Origin: Thermoplasmatales archaeon
GTDB taxonomy: Archaea > Thermoplasmatota > E2 > UBA202 > JdFR-43
Direction of reading: 5' to 3'
DNA: 64,000 nucleotides
NCBI GenBank assembly: GCA_014361195.1
Contig: JACIWA010000004.1
Span: forward strand, 1 to 64,000
In this document: in pieces, positions 28,246-38,308 of the stretch
Layout: the number at the start of each line of letters is the position of its first letter
Numbering within the stretch: position 1 is the first letter of the stretch
Notes under the pieces: generated by a model
What the model was told of the DNA's origin: nothing
Database searches by the model: none
The model's input: only the letters and a program-made list of their open reading frames with translations
Position numbers and translations under genes: made by a program

Positions 28246-28278
28246 ATAGGCTGGTTGCAAAGGCATCCCATCCCCTCC
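28246..28278. repeat. 33-bp dispersed repeat, copy 2, in the ftsZ leader
   Basis: Identical to 7081-7113. Lies between the RHH gene stop (28280) and ftsZ (28221). On the minus strand it provides a second GGAGGGGATG, duplicated from the ftsZ ribosome-binding site, and a start codon for a 14-codon ORF that terminates at ftsZ. Confidence 0.85.
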
Positions 28279-28279
28279 T

Positions 28280-28507
28280 TTATTTTTTATCATATTTTTT
28301 CACCTCTTCTACATACGCTTGCAACTCTCTGAAAGTATCCCATGTCTTCTTTCTTTCCTCTACTTCTTTGCCGATGTCTCTGAGCAATAAGTTTACCGCC
28401 CTTTTTATTGCCTCGGATCTTGAGCTGAACTCACCGAGGGTAATCAAGGTATCTATCCATGCAATTTGGTGTTTTGGTAGCCTTACTGTGACTTTTTCTG
28501 TTTCCAT
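28280..28507 (-). CDS. cdrS: Ribbon-helix-helix regulator, CdrS-like
   Basis: A 75-residue protein with an N-terminal RHH domain (METEKVTVRLPKHQIAWIDT and EFSSRSEAIKRAVNLLL) and a charged C-terminal helix. I take the ATG at 28507, which follows GGGGGAGAAA, rather than the longer frame from 28540 that would read through the operator-like palindromes. The place directly upstream of ftsZ on the same strand matches CdrS, an RHH regulator of division genes in haloarchaea. Autoregulation is suggested by the palindromes at 28518-28560. Confidence 0.7.
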   Translation of the reverse strand: METEKVTVRLPKHQIAWIDTLITLGEFSSRSEAIKRAVNLLLRDIGKEVEERKKTWDTFRELQAYVEEVKKYDKK

Positions 28508-28517
28508 TTTCTCCCCC

Positions 28518-28560
28518 AAATGACGGACTTTGTAGGACATTGTCCATCATTTGTCAGACA
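28518..28560. promoter_or_regulatory. Operator-like nested palindromes upstream of the RHH gene
   Basis: Within 43 bases there are an 11-bp inverted repeat with one mismatch (28518-28528 with 28542-28552, 13-bp spacer), a perfect inner palindrome ggacattgtcc (28535-28545) and tgtcagaca (28552-28560). A TATA-like tttaaataag lies just upstream on the minus strand (28565-28575), so the palindromes cover the expected transcription start and leader. This is a typical place for a repressor of the RHH class. Confidence 0.6.
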
Positions 28561-29124
28561 ATAATATCTAACTTATTTAAAAATTTTTCTATTTTTGCAT
28601 TTCCACTGGAAAAATAAATTCAATGCTATAGATGAAAATTATTTAAATTAAAAATTTTTCTATTTTTCAATCTTGAAAAAATCCTTGCCTTATATCTCAA
28701 TTATATTCTCAAATGATGTTTGCTATGCGAGACTTTTAAGATATAACTTCAAGATATAATTTTTCTTCTCTATAATGAATACCAAGGAATAGAACATATA
28801 TCTTTACCGAATAGAAGAGCATTGCTCTATTTCCTTCTTCCAGATTAATCTTTACATACCCCTGCTATTGAAAAAATACCTCTGATAGCATCGGGAAATT
28901 TTCTTTCCATACTGTACATTGCTTCAAATGCAATTCCATCCTTCTAGAGCTTAAGAAGGTTAAAACCATTTAAGAAGATTAAAACCATTCTTCTATTGCA
29001 ACATTTTATTATTCTCGTCTGAATTCAGCAAAAATTGTTTTCTTCTTTCTCGCATTGCCTCTAAAAAGGGTAAAATTTTTAAATAGATAATATATTCCAA
29101 CTCACGAATTTTAAAAGGGATACT
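28561..29124. other. 564-bp gene-free interval between cdrS and rpoK
   Basis: No ORF with coding character was recognised on either strand. A fragment on the minus strand (28860-28940) translates to GIAFEAMYSMERKFPDAIRG and then hits stops, so this may be a decayed gene of unknown family. A 19-bp tandem repeat with one mismatch is at 28951-28969/28970-28988. The right end holds the rpoK promoter, with a TATA-like tttttaaatag near 29076-29086. Confidence 0.45.
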
Positions 29125-29322
29125 GTGAAGTATACGAGATTCGAAAAAGCGAGAATAATAGGAGCGAGAGCATTGCAGATAGCGATGGGTGCTCCCCTAC
29201 TTATAAAAATAACGGATGATATTGTAGATCCTATTAAGCTTGCTCTCATGGAATTTGAAAAAGGGGTTATCCCTATAACTGTGAGGAGGAGAGGAAAAAT
29301 TATAAAAGGGCCTGTAGTATAA
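29125..29322 (+). CDS. rpoK: RNA polymerase subunit K (omega/Rpb6 homologue)
   Basis: A 65-residue subunit with the family core [20 protein letters not shown] and the C-terminal [12 protein letters not shown], needed for polymerase assembly. The start is GTG at 29125; no better in-frame start exists and this gives the usual archaeal N-terminus. It is followed 9 bases later by rps2 in the common archaeal rpoK-rps2 order. Confidence 0.95.
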   Translation: MKYTRFEKARIIGARALQIAMGAPLLIKITDDIVDPIKLALMEFEKGVIPITVRRRGKIIKGPVV

Positions 29323-29331
29323 GGTGACATC

Positions 29332-29934
29332 ATGGAAGAAAAAAAGTTTATGGTTCCAGAAGAAACATATATTTCCTGTGGTGTGGAAATAGGCACACAG
29401 CAGAAAACAGAGCATATGAGACCATTTATTGCAAGAGTAAGAAATGATGGACTTTATCTTATAAATATAGAGGAGACAGATAAAAGAATAAGACATGCTG
29501 CAAAATTACTTGCAAGATATGAGCCAGAGAAGGTTGCGGTTGTTGCGGTCAGGCTATACGCTCAAAAACCGATAAAAATGCTTTCTGAGATATGTGGTTT
29601 TAATGCAATGCCAGGAAGATTTCTGCCTGGCACATTCACAAATCCAAATTCTGAGAATTATAAAGAAGTGGATATTCTCCTTATAAATGATCCAATAGGT
29701 GATAAGCAGGCAATGAATGAGGCAATAAAAGTGGGATTGCCAGTCATAGCCCTTTGTGATACAAATAATGAGACAGGTTTTGTTGATCTTATCATTCCAG
29801 TTAATAATAAGGGAAGGAAATCTCTTGCATTAACCTACTGGCTTTTAGCAAGGGAAATATTGAAGGCGAGAGGGGATATAAAGAGCGATGACGAATTCCA
29901 ATATAGAATAGAAGATTTTGAAGCGGAGCTTTAG
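29332..29934 (+). CDS. rps2: 30S ribosomal protein S2
   Basis: A 200-residue archaeal S2 of normal size, with VPEETYISCGVEIGTQQKT, FNAMPGRFLPGTFTNP and the IPVNNKGRKSLALTYWLLAREIL C-terminal region. GGTGACATC precedes the ATG as an SD. It belongs to the rpoK-rps2-rpl40e group. Confidence 0.96.
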   Translation: MEEKKFMVPEETYISCGVEIGTQQKTEHMRPFIARVRNDGLYLINIEETDKRIRHAAKLLARYEPEKVAVVAVRLYAQKPIKMLSEICGFNAMPGRFLPGTFTNPNSENYKEVDILLINDPIGDKQAMNEAIKVGLPVIALCDTNNETGFVDLIIPVNNKGRKSLALTYWLLAREILKARGDIKSDDEFQYRIEDFEAEL

Positions 29935-29974
29935 CAAAACAGGCAAACTTTTATAAATGCTTTTGTTTATTCTC

Positions 29975-30127
29975 ATGGCAAATTTCCCTGAAGCAGAAGC
30001 AAGATTACTCAACAAGCTTATATGCATGAAATGCAATGCAAGGAATCCATCAAAAGCGGAAAGATGCAGGAAATGCGGTTCAACTCGCTTGAGGCCAAAA
30101 TCCCGCCAGCGCGGTAAAGGCGGTTGA
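29975..30127 (+). CDS. rpl40e: 50S ribosomal protein L40e
   Basis: A 50-residue protein with a zinc ribbon CMKC...CRKC and a basic tail ([16 protein letters not shown]), typical of archaeal L40e. It begins at the ATG 29975 following rps2 by 40 bases; a TATA-like ttataaatg near 29951 may give it its own leaderless transcript. Its 3' end is unusually GC-rich for the region. Confidence 0.93.
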   Translation: MANFPEAEARLLNKLICMKCNARNPSKAERCRKCGSTRLRPKSRQRGKGG

Positions 30128-30191
30128 GCGGGCGGTGGAAAGGCTTAGCGGGATAGAGCAACAAATTTAATATATCTCGTTTTTATCCTTT

Positions 30192-31400
30192 ATGGAAGTT
30201 CTGCTTCCTTACGGGAAAGGAAAGATTGGATTAGATATTCCTGACAGGAATATTCTTAAAATAATTGGGGCAAAGGAGATAATAGCGGAAAATGAGGAGG
30301 AGATTATAGAAAGAGGTATTAACAGAGAAGCATTGAGAAAGTTCAGGGGAAAAATAGCGATAGTTGTTGATGATAAAACACGCCCTTGCCCTACCAAAAA
30401 AATTATTCCTTATCTATTGGATGAATTAAAAGGGGAAATAAAAATAATTTTTGCAACTGGAACACATGAAGCGGTGAATGAAAAAGAAGCTCAAGAGCTT
30501 CTTGGGGATATAGCATATCAATATGAATGGATCAGTCATAGTCAGAGTAGCGAGTTTGTTGAGCTAGGAAAAACAAAGTTTGGCACTCCATTGCTCCTTA
30601 ATGCGGAATTCATGAAAGCGGATGTTAAAATTTTGCTCGGAGATATAGAATATCATTATTTTGCGGGTTATGGAGGGGGAAGAAAAAGTGTTTTGCCAGG
30701 TGTTGCATCTGAAAAAACAATTGAAATAAATCATCAGAGAATGTTTCATGAAAATTCAAGATTTGGTGTTCTCGATGGAAATCCAGTAAGCGATGACATG
30801 GAAAATGCAGCAGATATTGCAGGCATTGATTTCTGTTTCAATGTTGTAATTAACAGCAAGCATGAAATAGTTGGAGCATTCTCCGGAGGGCATAGAGAAG
30901 TTTTGAGGGAAGGCGCAAAAATGGTTGACAAAATGTATAAAGTTGAAGTGGGCCACAAAGCGGACTGCGCCATAATTGCATCAGATGGCTATCCTCATGA
31001 CATAAATCTTTATCAGGCGATGAAGGCAATTCAAACTGTTGTTGATGTTGTAAAGGAGGGAGGGAGTATATTTTTGGTAGCGGAGTGTAGTGAAGGGCAT
31101 GGAAGCAAGAAATTTTATGATGAAATTGGAAAATACAAAAACAGCCAGGAAGTTAAAGAAGATTTGCTAAAAAAATTCATAATGGGAAAGCACAAGGTTT
31201 ATTATATGCTGAAGGCATGTGAGAAATTCAAAATTTATATGGTAACAAAAATGAGCGAGGAAATGGTTTCTCATTTCAGAATGAAAAAAATAGAAGAAAA
31301 TGAAATTCTTGACCATATTTACAAAAATCATGGGAAGGATGCAAAAATTGTTGTTTCTCCAAATGCATCAACAACCCTTGCAACCTTAAAATCGCAATAA
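30192..31400 (+). CDS. larA: LarA-like nickel-dependent lactate racemase (DUF2088)
   Basis: A 402-residue member of the LarA family with [42 protein letters not shown] and [16 protein letters not shown]. LarA enzymes interconvert 2-hydroxyacid stereoisomers using a pyridinium-dithiodicarboxylate nickel pincer made by LarB, C and E, which are not in this window. Archaeal homologues may have other substrates. Transcribed just ahead of the adenosine-specific kinase gene. Confidence 0.8.
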   Translation: MEVLLPYGKGKIGLDIPDRNILKIIGAKEIIAENEEEIIERGINREALRKFRGKIAIVVDDKTRPCPTKKIIPYLLDELKGEIKIIFATGTHEAVNEKEAQELLGDIAYQYEWISHSQSSEFVELGKTKFGTPLLLNAEFMKADVKILLGDIEYHYFAGYGGGRKSVLPGVASEKTIEINHQRMFHENSRFGVLDGNPVSDDMENAADIAGIDFCFNVVINSKHEIVGAFSGGHREVLREGAKMVDKMYKVEVGHKADCAIIASDGYPHDINLYQAMKAIQTVVDVVKEGGSIFLVAECSEGHGSKKFYDEIGKYKNSQEVKEDLLKKFIMGKHKVYYMLKACEKFKIYMVTKMSEEMVSHFRMKKIEENEILDHIYKNHGKDAKIVVSPNASTTLATLKSQ

Positions 31401-31426
31401 TTAAATTTTGCTTTTTATTTAAATTC

Positions 31427-31912
31427 ATGATTGAAGTTGAAATAGAAAAGCCAGAAAATGTAAACTTCATTTTGGGGCAGACCCATTTCATAAAAAGCAT
31501 TGAAGATTTATATGAAGCAATGATGCATGTTCCAAATGCAAAGTTTGGAATAGCATTCTGTGAGGCATCTGGAAAATGCTTGATAAGATATGAAGGAAAT
31601 GATGAAGAAATGATTTCTCTTGCAATAAAAAATGCGGAGAAAATTTCGGCGGGGCATACCTTTATCATATTCATGAAAGATTGCTATCCAATAAATGTGC
31701 TTAATCCAATAAAAAATGTGCCAGAAGTATGCAGGATATACTGTGCAACCGCAAATCCAACAAAAGTTTTGATTCATGAAACAGAAATTGGCAAGGAGAA
31801 AGGGAGGGCAATAATTGGAGTTGTTGATGGATTCAAGAGCAAGGGAATAGAAAAAGAGGAAGATAAGAAGGAAAGAATTGAATTTTTAAGGAAGATAGGG
31901 TATAAGAAATGA
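31427..31912 (+). CDS. Adenosine-specific kinase family (COG1839)
   Basis: A 161-residue single-domain protein with the family signature stretches [52 protein letters not shown] and [15 protein letters not shown], typical of the archaeal/thermophile family whose structures bind adenosine. Physiological reaction not well established. Begins 26 bases after larA and overlaps the convergent response regulator by 27 bases. Confidence 0.85.
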   Translation: MIEVEIEKPENVNFILGQTHFIKSIEDLYEAMMHVPNAKFGIAFCEASGKCLIRYEGNDEEMISLAIKNAEKISAGHTFIIFMKDCYPINVLNPIKNVPEVCRIYCATANPTKVLIHETEIGKEKGRAIIGVVDGFKSKGIEKEEDKKERIEFLRKIGYKK

Positions 31913-32323
31913 TTTTCTTTCCTGCAAAAATCTCTCCACCATTTTCGAAAATTCTTTGAATGGAGTGGTTCTCCCAAATATTATTTTTGCTCCTACTCTC
32001 CTAAGCTCTTCCGCCCATTTTGTCCCAAACCATGCGGTATAGCCCCATATAATTGCATCAGGATCAATTTTAAGTATTCTTTGAGTTGCTCTTATTCCAT
32101 CCATCTTAATTTCATCGAGCTCAATTTCATTTTTTCCTGATAAATTTAAATCCATTATTACAAGAGATGGTTTTTCTCCTTTTCTGAACAATTCTTCATA
32201 TATTTTTACTCCTTCTTCCCCAGAAAATGCACTTATAATTTCTACATCCTTTATTCTTTCTAAATAGATTTTCAATAGTTCATGTATATCTGGCTCATCA
32301 TCAACAATCAATATTTTATTCAA
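31886..32323 (-). CDS. Response regulator receiver protein with atypical C-terminal half
   Basis: A 145-residue stand-alone receiver with [15 protein letters not shown] (acidic pocket) and phosphoacceptor Asp in LVIMDLNLS. The second half, [20 protein letters not shown] followed by IIFGRTTPF, replaces the usual T-A-x/K-P region: the conserved Lys position reads Arg. A paralogue with the same motif is at 45761-46165. It overlaps the giant sensor gene by 8 bases and is likely its partner. No output domain. Confidence 0.82.
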   Translation of the reverse strand: MNKILIVDDEPDIHELLKIYLERIKDVEIISAFSGEEGVKIYEELFRKGEKPSLVIMDLNLSGKNEIELDEIKMDGIRATQRILKIDPDAIIWGYTAWFGTKWAEELRRVGAKIIFGRTTPFKEFSKMVERFLQERKSFLIPYLP

Positions 32324-35300
32324 CTATCTCACCTCTCTGTGTTACATTTTTAATAACCTTTTCTATTCTTTCAATGGCTTTAATTGCTTTTTCTATTTTA
32401 TCCTTTCCATCTTCTTTTTTTGCAAGCTCAAGATAACCTTTTGCTATTACAAGAGGATTGAAGAAGTAATGAGCGGTTTTGCTCTTGAAATCCATCTCTC
32501 TTTCAAGTGCTTCTCTTACTTTTTCTATTGCCTTTATTTTTACTATACCCGCTGCAAGCTCTTCACTTATTGCTTCCAATAGCCTTATCTTACTTTCTGT
32601 TAATGGCTCTTCTTCGCTTCCCATAACCTGCAATATTCCATGAATTTCATTTTTTGATATTAGAGGAAGGGTTAGCAATTCTTTCATCTTGTATTTTTTA
32701 TATAAATCAAAATTATAGGAAAGTGGCTTGTAATTTTGAAGATTTTTTATATAACTTTTCTTTTCGCTTAAAAAAACTTTTACCGCCTCCCTTCTTTTAT
32801 CATCAATGCTATATTCAACTATGTTTCTTTTTACAAATTCTTCTGGATAGTTGACAAATGCAACAGGAACCAATGAATTTTTCTCCCTTTCATATATAAA
32901 TATATTCCCGTAGTCAATTTCAATTATCTTTATCAGAGATTCAAGGAAACTGTTGCATAGCTCCTTTAAATTTTCACTTTCATTAACATATTTTCCTATA
33001 TAATAGTGTAAATCAGATAATTTCTTTATTTCCTCCTCCGCTTCCCTTCTTTCAGTAACATCTCTTAAAATTCCCATAACTTTTGCCTCTCCTTTCTCAC
33101 CTATTTCAACGGTTTTTGCTTCCAAAAATCTTATTTTCCCATCTTTTCTAACGATTCTGAATTCATATCTGCCCGGTATTTCCTTTCCCTTTATTCTTTC
33201 CTTTTTCCTTTTTTCAATCAATTTTCTGTCTTCTTCATATATCAAATTCATGAAATTGAAATCCTTGCTCAGCAACTCTTCCTTGCTATAACCAGTAATC
33301 CTCTCAAATTCTGGATTAACATATTCAAATCCTCGAGGTGTAACAATATAAATTGCATCATTTGCACTCTCCACCAAACTTCTAAACTTCTTCTCACTTT
33401 CTTTAAGAGCCCTGTATGCTCTTTTCTCTAAGGTTAAATCTCTTACCATTCCAACTACCGCATACTCTCCCTCATATATAATCGGGCTAACGCTGAACTC
33501 AGCCTCTCTAACATCTCCATCCTTCCTCAAAATTTTTGCAAAATAAATAGTTGGCACCTTTTCTCCTCTTGCTCTTTTTGCTCCATATTCTCTTACCTTA
33601 TCTCTATCATCTGGATGAATTAATTGATATATATCCTCCATACTGTATAACTCCTCCTTAGTATAACCAGTTAATTCGCAAACTCTATCATTTACAAACA
33701 AAAATTTGTTCCCTCTGTAAATATAGATTGCATCATGGCTTCCCTCTACAATTGCCCTGTATTTTCTTTCACTTTCTACAAGCGCCCTGCTCATTTCCTT
33801 TATCTTCGTTATTTCCTTTGCAATATGAATAATTTTCTCAATTTTTCCTTCTCTAAGCACTGGAGAAACTGTAACTATAAACTCGCCCCGAACCGCACTC
33901 ATTTCCATTGTTTTTAATTCTGGTTTTGATGATAAAAGTAAATCAACCAATGGACATTTATCCGCTGGTTTAGTGCTTAAATGGAAAATTTCATAGCATT
34001 TTTTACCAACAACATCTTCTTTTTTAACTTTGAGCAATTCTAAAGCGGAAGCATTTAAATCAAGAATTGTGTGGTCTGGAGACAAAATTATTGAAGGATC
34101 AATTATTGAATTGAAAATGTTTTCCCAATCCTCTTTTGCCTTCTGTAATTCTTTCTCTTTTTCAATTAACTCAGTTATATCCTCCACAATTCCCTCATAA
34201 TAAAGAGTTTTTCCATGCTCATCTCTTATTGCAATTGCACTTTCTCTTACCCAAACAGTTTTTCCATCTCTTCTTTTCCAAGCAGAAATTCCCCTAAAAT
34301 ATCCCTTCTTCCCTATCTCTTCGGTAAATTTCTTTCTCTCATAACCAGGCTCGTAATATCTTTCATCCTTTAAATCTCTTTTAAGTAATTCCTCAACATT
34401 CTCATAGCCCAGCATTTTTGCAAGGAAAGGATTTACAAAAAGTATTTTCCCATCTGGAGTAGTTCTATATATTCCAACATTTGCATTCTCAAAAATTTTC
34501 CTAAACTTCTTCTCACTTTCTTTAAGCGCAATTTTTGCTTTCATTTCATCAGTTATATCTATCTGGAAGCCCCATGCCCCATAAATTTTATTTTCCTTAA
34601 TAATTCCAACAAATGAATTTGAAAAATATTTTTCCTCCCCTTTCTTGTTTATTTCATGAGAAATTCCTCCATAAATTTTGAAACCATTCCTTATTGCCTG
34701 CCTCAGATATTCCCTATTTTCTTCAGTATCAGGCATGAAATCAGAAAGTCTTGCTCCAATAATTTCCTCTCTCTCCGCTCCAAGCATTCTTGCATATGAG
34801 CTATTGCATTCAACACATTTTGTTTTAAATGCCTCTTCTATTATCTTATCCTCGGGAGTAGAAATATCTAAGGGCTCATCTAGCATGAAGCAATATACCC
34901 CAATTTCCACATTGTTTAAAAAATATGAAAGCCTTTCATCTCTTTCCTTCATCTCTTCCTCCATTTTTTTCTTTTCTGTTATATCTCTTATAATTCCTTC
35001 ATATCCAATTAAATTCCCTTTTTCATCTCTCAATTCATAGCTTGTTTCAAGAACAATCAGCTTTTTTCCATCCTTTCTTTTTATCTCTACTTCATAATCT
35101 TTAATATGTCCTTTCTTTGAAATTTCCTTCATAATTTTCTCTCTTTCATTGGGGTTATAATAAAAATCTTTTGCAATATCTATTTTGAAAAGCTCTTCCT
35201 TGCTTTCATAGCCGAGCAGTTTTAGGGCGGAATCATTTGCATCAATAAATTTCCCTTCAACCGTGCTTATCAGTATTGCATCTTTCGATTTCTCAAAAAG

Positions 35301-36554
35301 TTCCTTATATCTTTCCTCCGCCCTCCTTGTTTTTGTTATATCAGTTATTACCCCAATAAATGCGGGTTTTCCCTCAATCTCAATTACTCTTCCACTTCCA
35401 ACCGCCCATTGAATGAATCCGTCTTTGCTTACATACCTGAATTCTGGCACAATAGCTGTTTTCCCTTCAATTATTTCTTTTATTGCATCCTCGACTTTCT
35501 TCCTGTCCTCTTCATATACTACAGATAAATAGCCCATTTTATTCAATTCATCTATGGTATGGCCCAATGCATCTATAAGGGAGCGGTTTGCAAACTTTAT
35601 CTCTCCTTCTTGCATAATAAATATTCCACTTCCCGAGCTCTCGCAGATTGCCCTGTAAAGCTCTTCCTTCTCCTTTATTTTTTCCTCCGCCTTTTTTCTT
35701 TCAAAAGATTCAATTAAATTCACCACAAACTCCGCTATTGAAATAGCGAAATTTTTTTCCTCAATGCTCCATTCTCTAAAAGAATTGTGCTCATAGCATA
35801 TTACACCAATCAGTTTTCCATTTTTTCTCAATGAAACATCCATCATTGATACAATTCCATATTTCCTCAAATAATCCGCATATTCACTTGTCCTCTCATC
35901 TTTCATTGCATCACTTGCATCTATCAATATGCTTTTTTCAAATGCCTGAAAATATCTCGGATAGCTATCCGCTTTTAAAATGAGCTCTTTTTCATGAGAA
36001 TTTTTACTCAGAGTATATAAATCATGGCAAGAAAGCTCTCTTTTTTGCTCATCATAAAACCACAAACTAACTCTTTCAACATTCATTGTTTTTGAAACAG
36101 TTTCATTTATCTTTCTTATTGCGGAATCAAAATCTTTAAAGGATGTTTTAAATAGCTCAAGAAGTGCTTTCTTGTATTCCATATCCCTTTTTATCCTATT
36201 AACTCTTTCAATAGCAATTTTTATTGCAAATGGCAATCTTCCTATGCTATCCTTGATAACATAATCATCCAATCCATGCTTCATTGCTTCAATTACTACT
36301 TCTTCAAAAACAGGCGAGAGAACCATTATTACAGGAACAAATTCCTTTCTCTTCTTAACTTCAATCAAAACTCTAATTCCATTTCCCCAGGGAATTTCAT
36401 AATCAGTCAATACTAAATCATAATCTCCATCAACAATTTCATAAAATCCTACTTCATTGTATATTTCAATAAATTCATCATCTGGAAAATATTTTCTCAA
36501 ATAATAAACCAAATTTTTCATCCCTTCCCTCTCCGCTACAACAACAAATCTCAT
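32316..36554 (-). CDS. REC-GAF-(PAS)7-GAF sensor with a histidine-box end but no ATPase domain
   Basis: A 1412-residue cytoplasmic protein without TM segments. Order: receiver-like domain (~1-115, Asp in LVLTDYEIPWGNG), GAF (~130-290), seven PAS modules with intervening ITDITK/IRDITEKK linkers (~295-1165), GAF (~1175-1345), then a helical segment with TAHYFFNPLVIAKGYLELA resembling an H-box. It ends about 45 residues later, leaving no room for a HATPase domain. The TATA-proximal ATG at 36554 is clear. It may be a signal-gathering scaffold or phosphotransfer partner for the response regulator at 31886, which overlaps its end. Confidence 0.85.
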   Translation of the reverse strand: MRFVVVAEREGMKNLVYYLRKYFPDDEFIEIYNEVGFYEIVDGDYDLVLTDYEIPWGNGIRVLIEVKKRKEFVPVIMVLSPVFEEVVIEAMKHGLDDYVIKDSIGRLPFAIKIAIERVNRIKRDMEYKKALLELFKTSFKDFDSAIRKINETVSKTMNVERVSLWFYDEQKRELSCHDLYTLSKNSHEKELILKADSYPRYFQAFEKSILIDASDAMKDERTSEYADYLRKYGIVSMMDVSLRKNGKLIGVICYEHNSFREWSIEEKNFAISIAEFVVNLIESFERKKAEEKIKEKEELYRAICESSGSGIFIMQEGEIKFANRSLIDALGHTIDELNKMGYLSVVYEEDRKKVEDAIKEIIEGKTAIVPEFRYVSKDGFIQWAVGSGRVIEIEGKPAFIGVITDITKTRRAEERYKELFEKSKDAILISTVEGKFIDANDSALKLLGYESKEELFKIDIAKDFYYNPNEREKIMKEISKKGHIKDYEVEIKRKDGKKLIVLETSYELRDEKGNLIGYEGIIRDITEKKKMEEEMKERDERLSYFLNNVEIGVYCFMLDEPLDISTPEDKIIEEAFKTKCVECNSSYARMLGAEREEIIGARLSDFMPDTEENREYLRQAIRNGFKIYGGISHEINKKGEEKYFSNSFVGIIKENKIYGAWGFQIDITDEMKAKIALKESEKKFRKIFENANVGIYRTTPDGKILFVNPFLAKMLGYENVEELLKRDLKDERYYEPGYERKKFTEEIGKKGYFRGISAWKRRDGKTVWVRESAIAIRDEHGKTLYYEGIVEDITELIEKEKELQKAKEDWENIFNSIIDPSIILSPDHTILDLNASALELLKVKKEDVVGKKCYEIFHLSTKPADKCPLVDLLLSSKPELKTMEMSAVRGEFIVTVSPVLREGKIEKIIHIAKEITKIKEMSRALVESERKYRAIVEGSHDAIYIYRGNKFLFVNDRVCELTGYTKEELYSMEDIYQLIHPDDRDKVREYGAKRARGEKVPTIYFAKILRKDGDVREAEFSVSPIIYEGEYAVVGMVRDLTLEKRAYRALKESEKKFRSLVESANDAIYIVTPRGFEYVNPEFERITGYSKEELLSKDFNFMNLIYEEDRKLIEKRKKERIKGKEIPGRYEFRIVRKDGKIRFLEAKTVEIGEKGEAKVMGILRDVTERREAEEEIKKLSDLHYYIGKYVNESENLKELCNSFLESLIKIIEIDYGNIFIYEREKNSLVPVAFVNYPEEFVKRNIVEYSIDDKRREAVKVFLSEKKSYIKNLQNYKPLSYNFDLYKKYKMKELLTLPLISKNEIHGILQVMGSEEEPLTESKIRLLEAISEELAAGIVKIKAIEKVREALEREMDFKSKTAHYFFNPLVIAKGYLELAKKEDGKDKIEKAIKAIERIEKVIKNVTQRGEIVE

Positions 36555-36657
36555 TAGAAAAAAGTATTTTTAGGTATTTAAATATAACTGTTTTGCTTTT
36601 CCCCAATTGCGATTTTCGTATAAGAAATCCTTATATATAAACTTATTTTTACAAATA

Positions 36658-38308
36658 ATGAAATTTAAAGGAATTTTGGTGATTATATGCGCTTTTTTGA
36701 TGATACCATTTGCAAAAGCAATAGACAGCGATAATGATGGAATAAATGATGAGGATGAAATTTCTCTTGCAAATGAATTTTCCCCATTTCTTTATTTTGA
36801 GAAAGGCGAAGAAGTTTATCCGGTGAGCGTGGATTATCATATAAAAAATTCCAATTTAAATAAGAGCGTTGATGGCGAAAACATTTTAATAGATTCAAAC
36901 CCTTCCGCAGAAATTCTTTCAAAATATAAAAATCCTGGCGAAAATTACTATCTCGATAACAGAAAAGGAAGCATAGAGGATAGGGGAATAATAGAAGATT
37001 ACAGGAATGAAATGGAAAATCTGGGTTATACTGTTTATGCAAGAGTTACCACTTCTGGAAGTAATATAGTAGTCCAATACTGGTTCTTCTACGCCTTCAA
37101 TAAAGGCCCACTCAACACTCATGAAGGAGACTGGGAAATGGTGCAGATTTTGCTAAACCCCTCGCGCCAGCCCCTGGCGGTGATGTACAGCCAGCACATC
37201 AGCGGGCAGAAGGCGGGCTGGGAAGATGTTGAAAAAGAAGGAAATCATATAAAGGTATATGTTGCGAGGGGGGAGCCATGCAAATTATTTCAGGTATTGT
37301 CAGGGAAAGATGGGGCTTGCAAATGATAGGGTGGGGAAAAATGGTAAAATACTTTCGCCTGAAGATTACCGCATAGTAGTGATGGCGGAGAAAGGAGGAT
37401 GGATTGATTTTGCGGGTAGATGGGGAGAATTTGGAAGTGCGGAAGAAGAGCTGAGAGGAAAGAGAGGGCCATATGGTCCAGCTTACAGAGAAGATGGAGA
37501 AATGTGGAAGAATCCTGTTGGATGGGGAGAAAGCCTGCCATCACTTAATCCTTTAATTCTTAAAATTGAATGGTTTTTCTACAATTTTGTTTTAATATTT
37601 TTGATACTAACCCTTCTGTCACTTTCCATCATTTTATTCTCAATATATCTCAGATACAAAAAGACAGGAAAAAAATCCTTATTCCTAGCTTCTATAGATG
37701 GAATTAATGCAAAAAGCATTGGAAATATTCTCTGCATAATTGGAATAGTTATTGCCTTCCTTTCTCTTTTATTCCCATGGTATAATGCTTTTGTGGATGT
37801 TCAAACTGGCTCATATAAAACTCCAGGTATGGTGAAAATAATTTCAATAGATGGAATTGATGGAATAAAGGTAAATTTAATGGAGAAAAATAGCGGATTA
37901 ATTCAACTGTTTTCCTTTCCTATACCATTTTCATATGTAATTGGAATAGGAATAATTCTCTTCATTTTATCATGTATTGGAATAATTGAAAGCGGAAAAG
38001 CGGGCAAAAAATATATTTCAAGGGGAATAAAGTTAATAATTCCTTTCGTGCTAATATTAATTGTTGCAATTCTTATTTCAAAGTTTGCATCAAATCAAAG
38101 CATGGAATTAAAATATGGTGTAAAAGAAATTATGGCTGAAATATCCTCCTCGCCTCTGGGAGGAGATGAAACTCTTTTACTCCCAGAATATGGTAGTTTG
38201 CATCTGAAATGGGGGATTGATATCGGGGCAATAATGCTTCTTATTTCAGGCATAATATTAATTATTGCGGGAATAATTGAAATAATGGCAAAAGAAGAGC
38301 TAAAATAG
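36658..38308 (+). pseudogene. Vps62-domain membrane protein interrupted by a one-base frameshift in a G6 run
   Basis: The first frame (36658-37326) encodes a signal peptide (FKGILVIICAFLMIPFAKA), a Ca-binding-like DSDNDGINDEDE and a Vps62-like domain (VQYWFFYAFNKGPLNTHEGDWEMV). The second frame (to 38308) carries on with SHANYFRYCQGKMGLAND, MWKNPVGWGESLP and about five TM helices. The join is at gagggggga (37267-37273): five Gs instead of six would read A-R-G-S-H-A-N. The break could be a sequencing error, phase variation or a real mutation. TATA-like ttatatataa at 36631-36640 indicates a leaderless start at the ATG 36658. Function unknown. Confidence 0.75.

Noticed and set aside
28700-28760. 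Possible box C/D RNA (aatgatg...) in the cdrS-rpoK interval
   Set aside because: A C-box-like word occurs but no D box at a suitable distance and no terminal stem.
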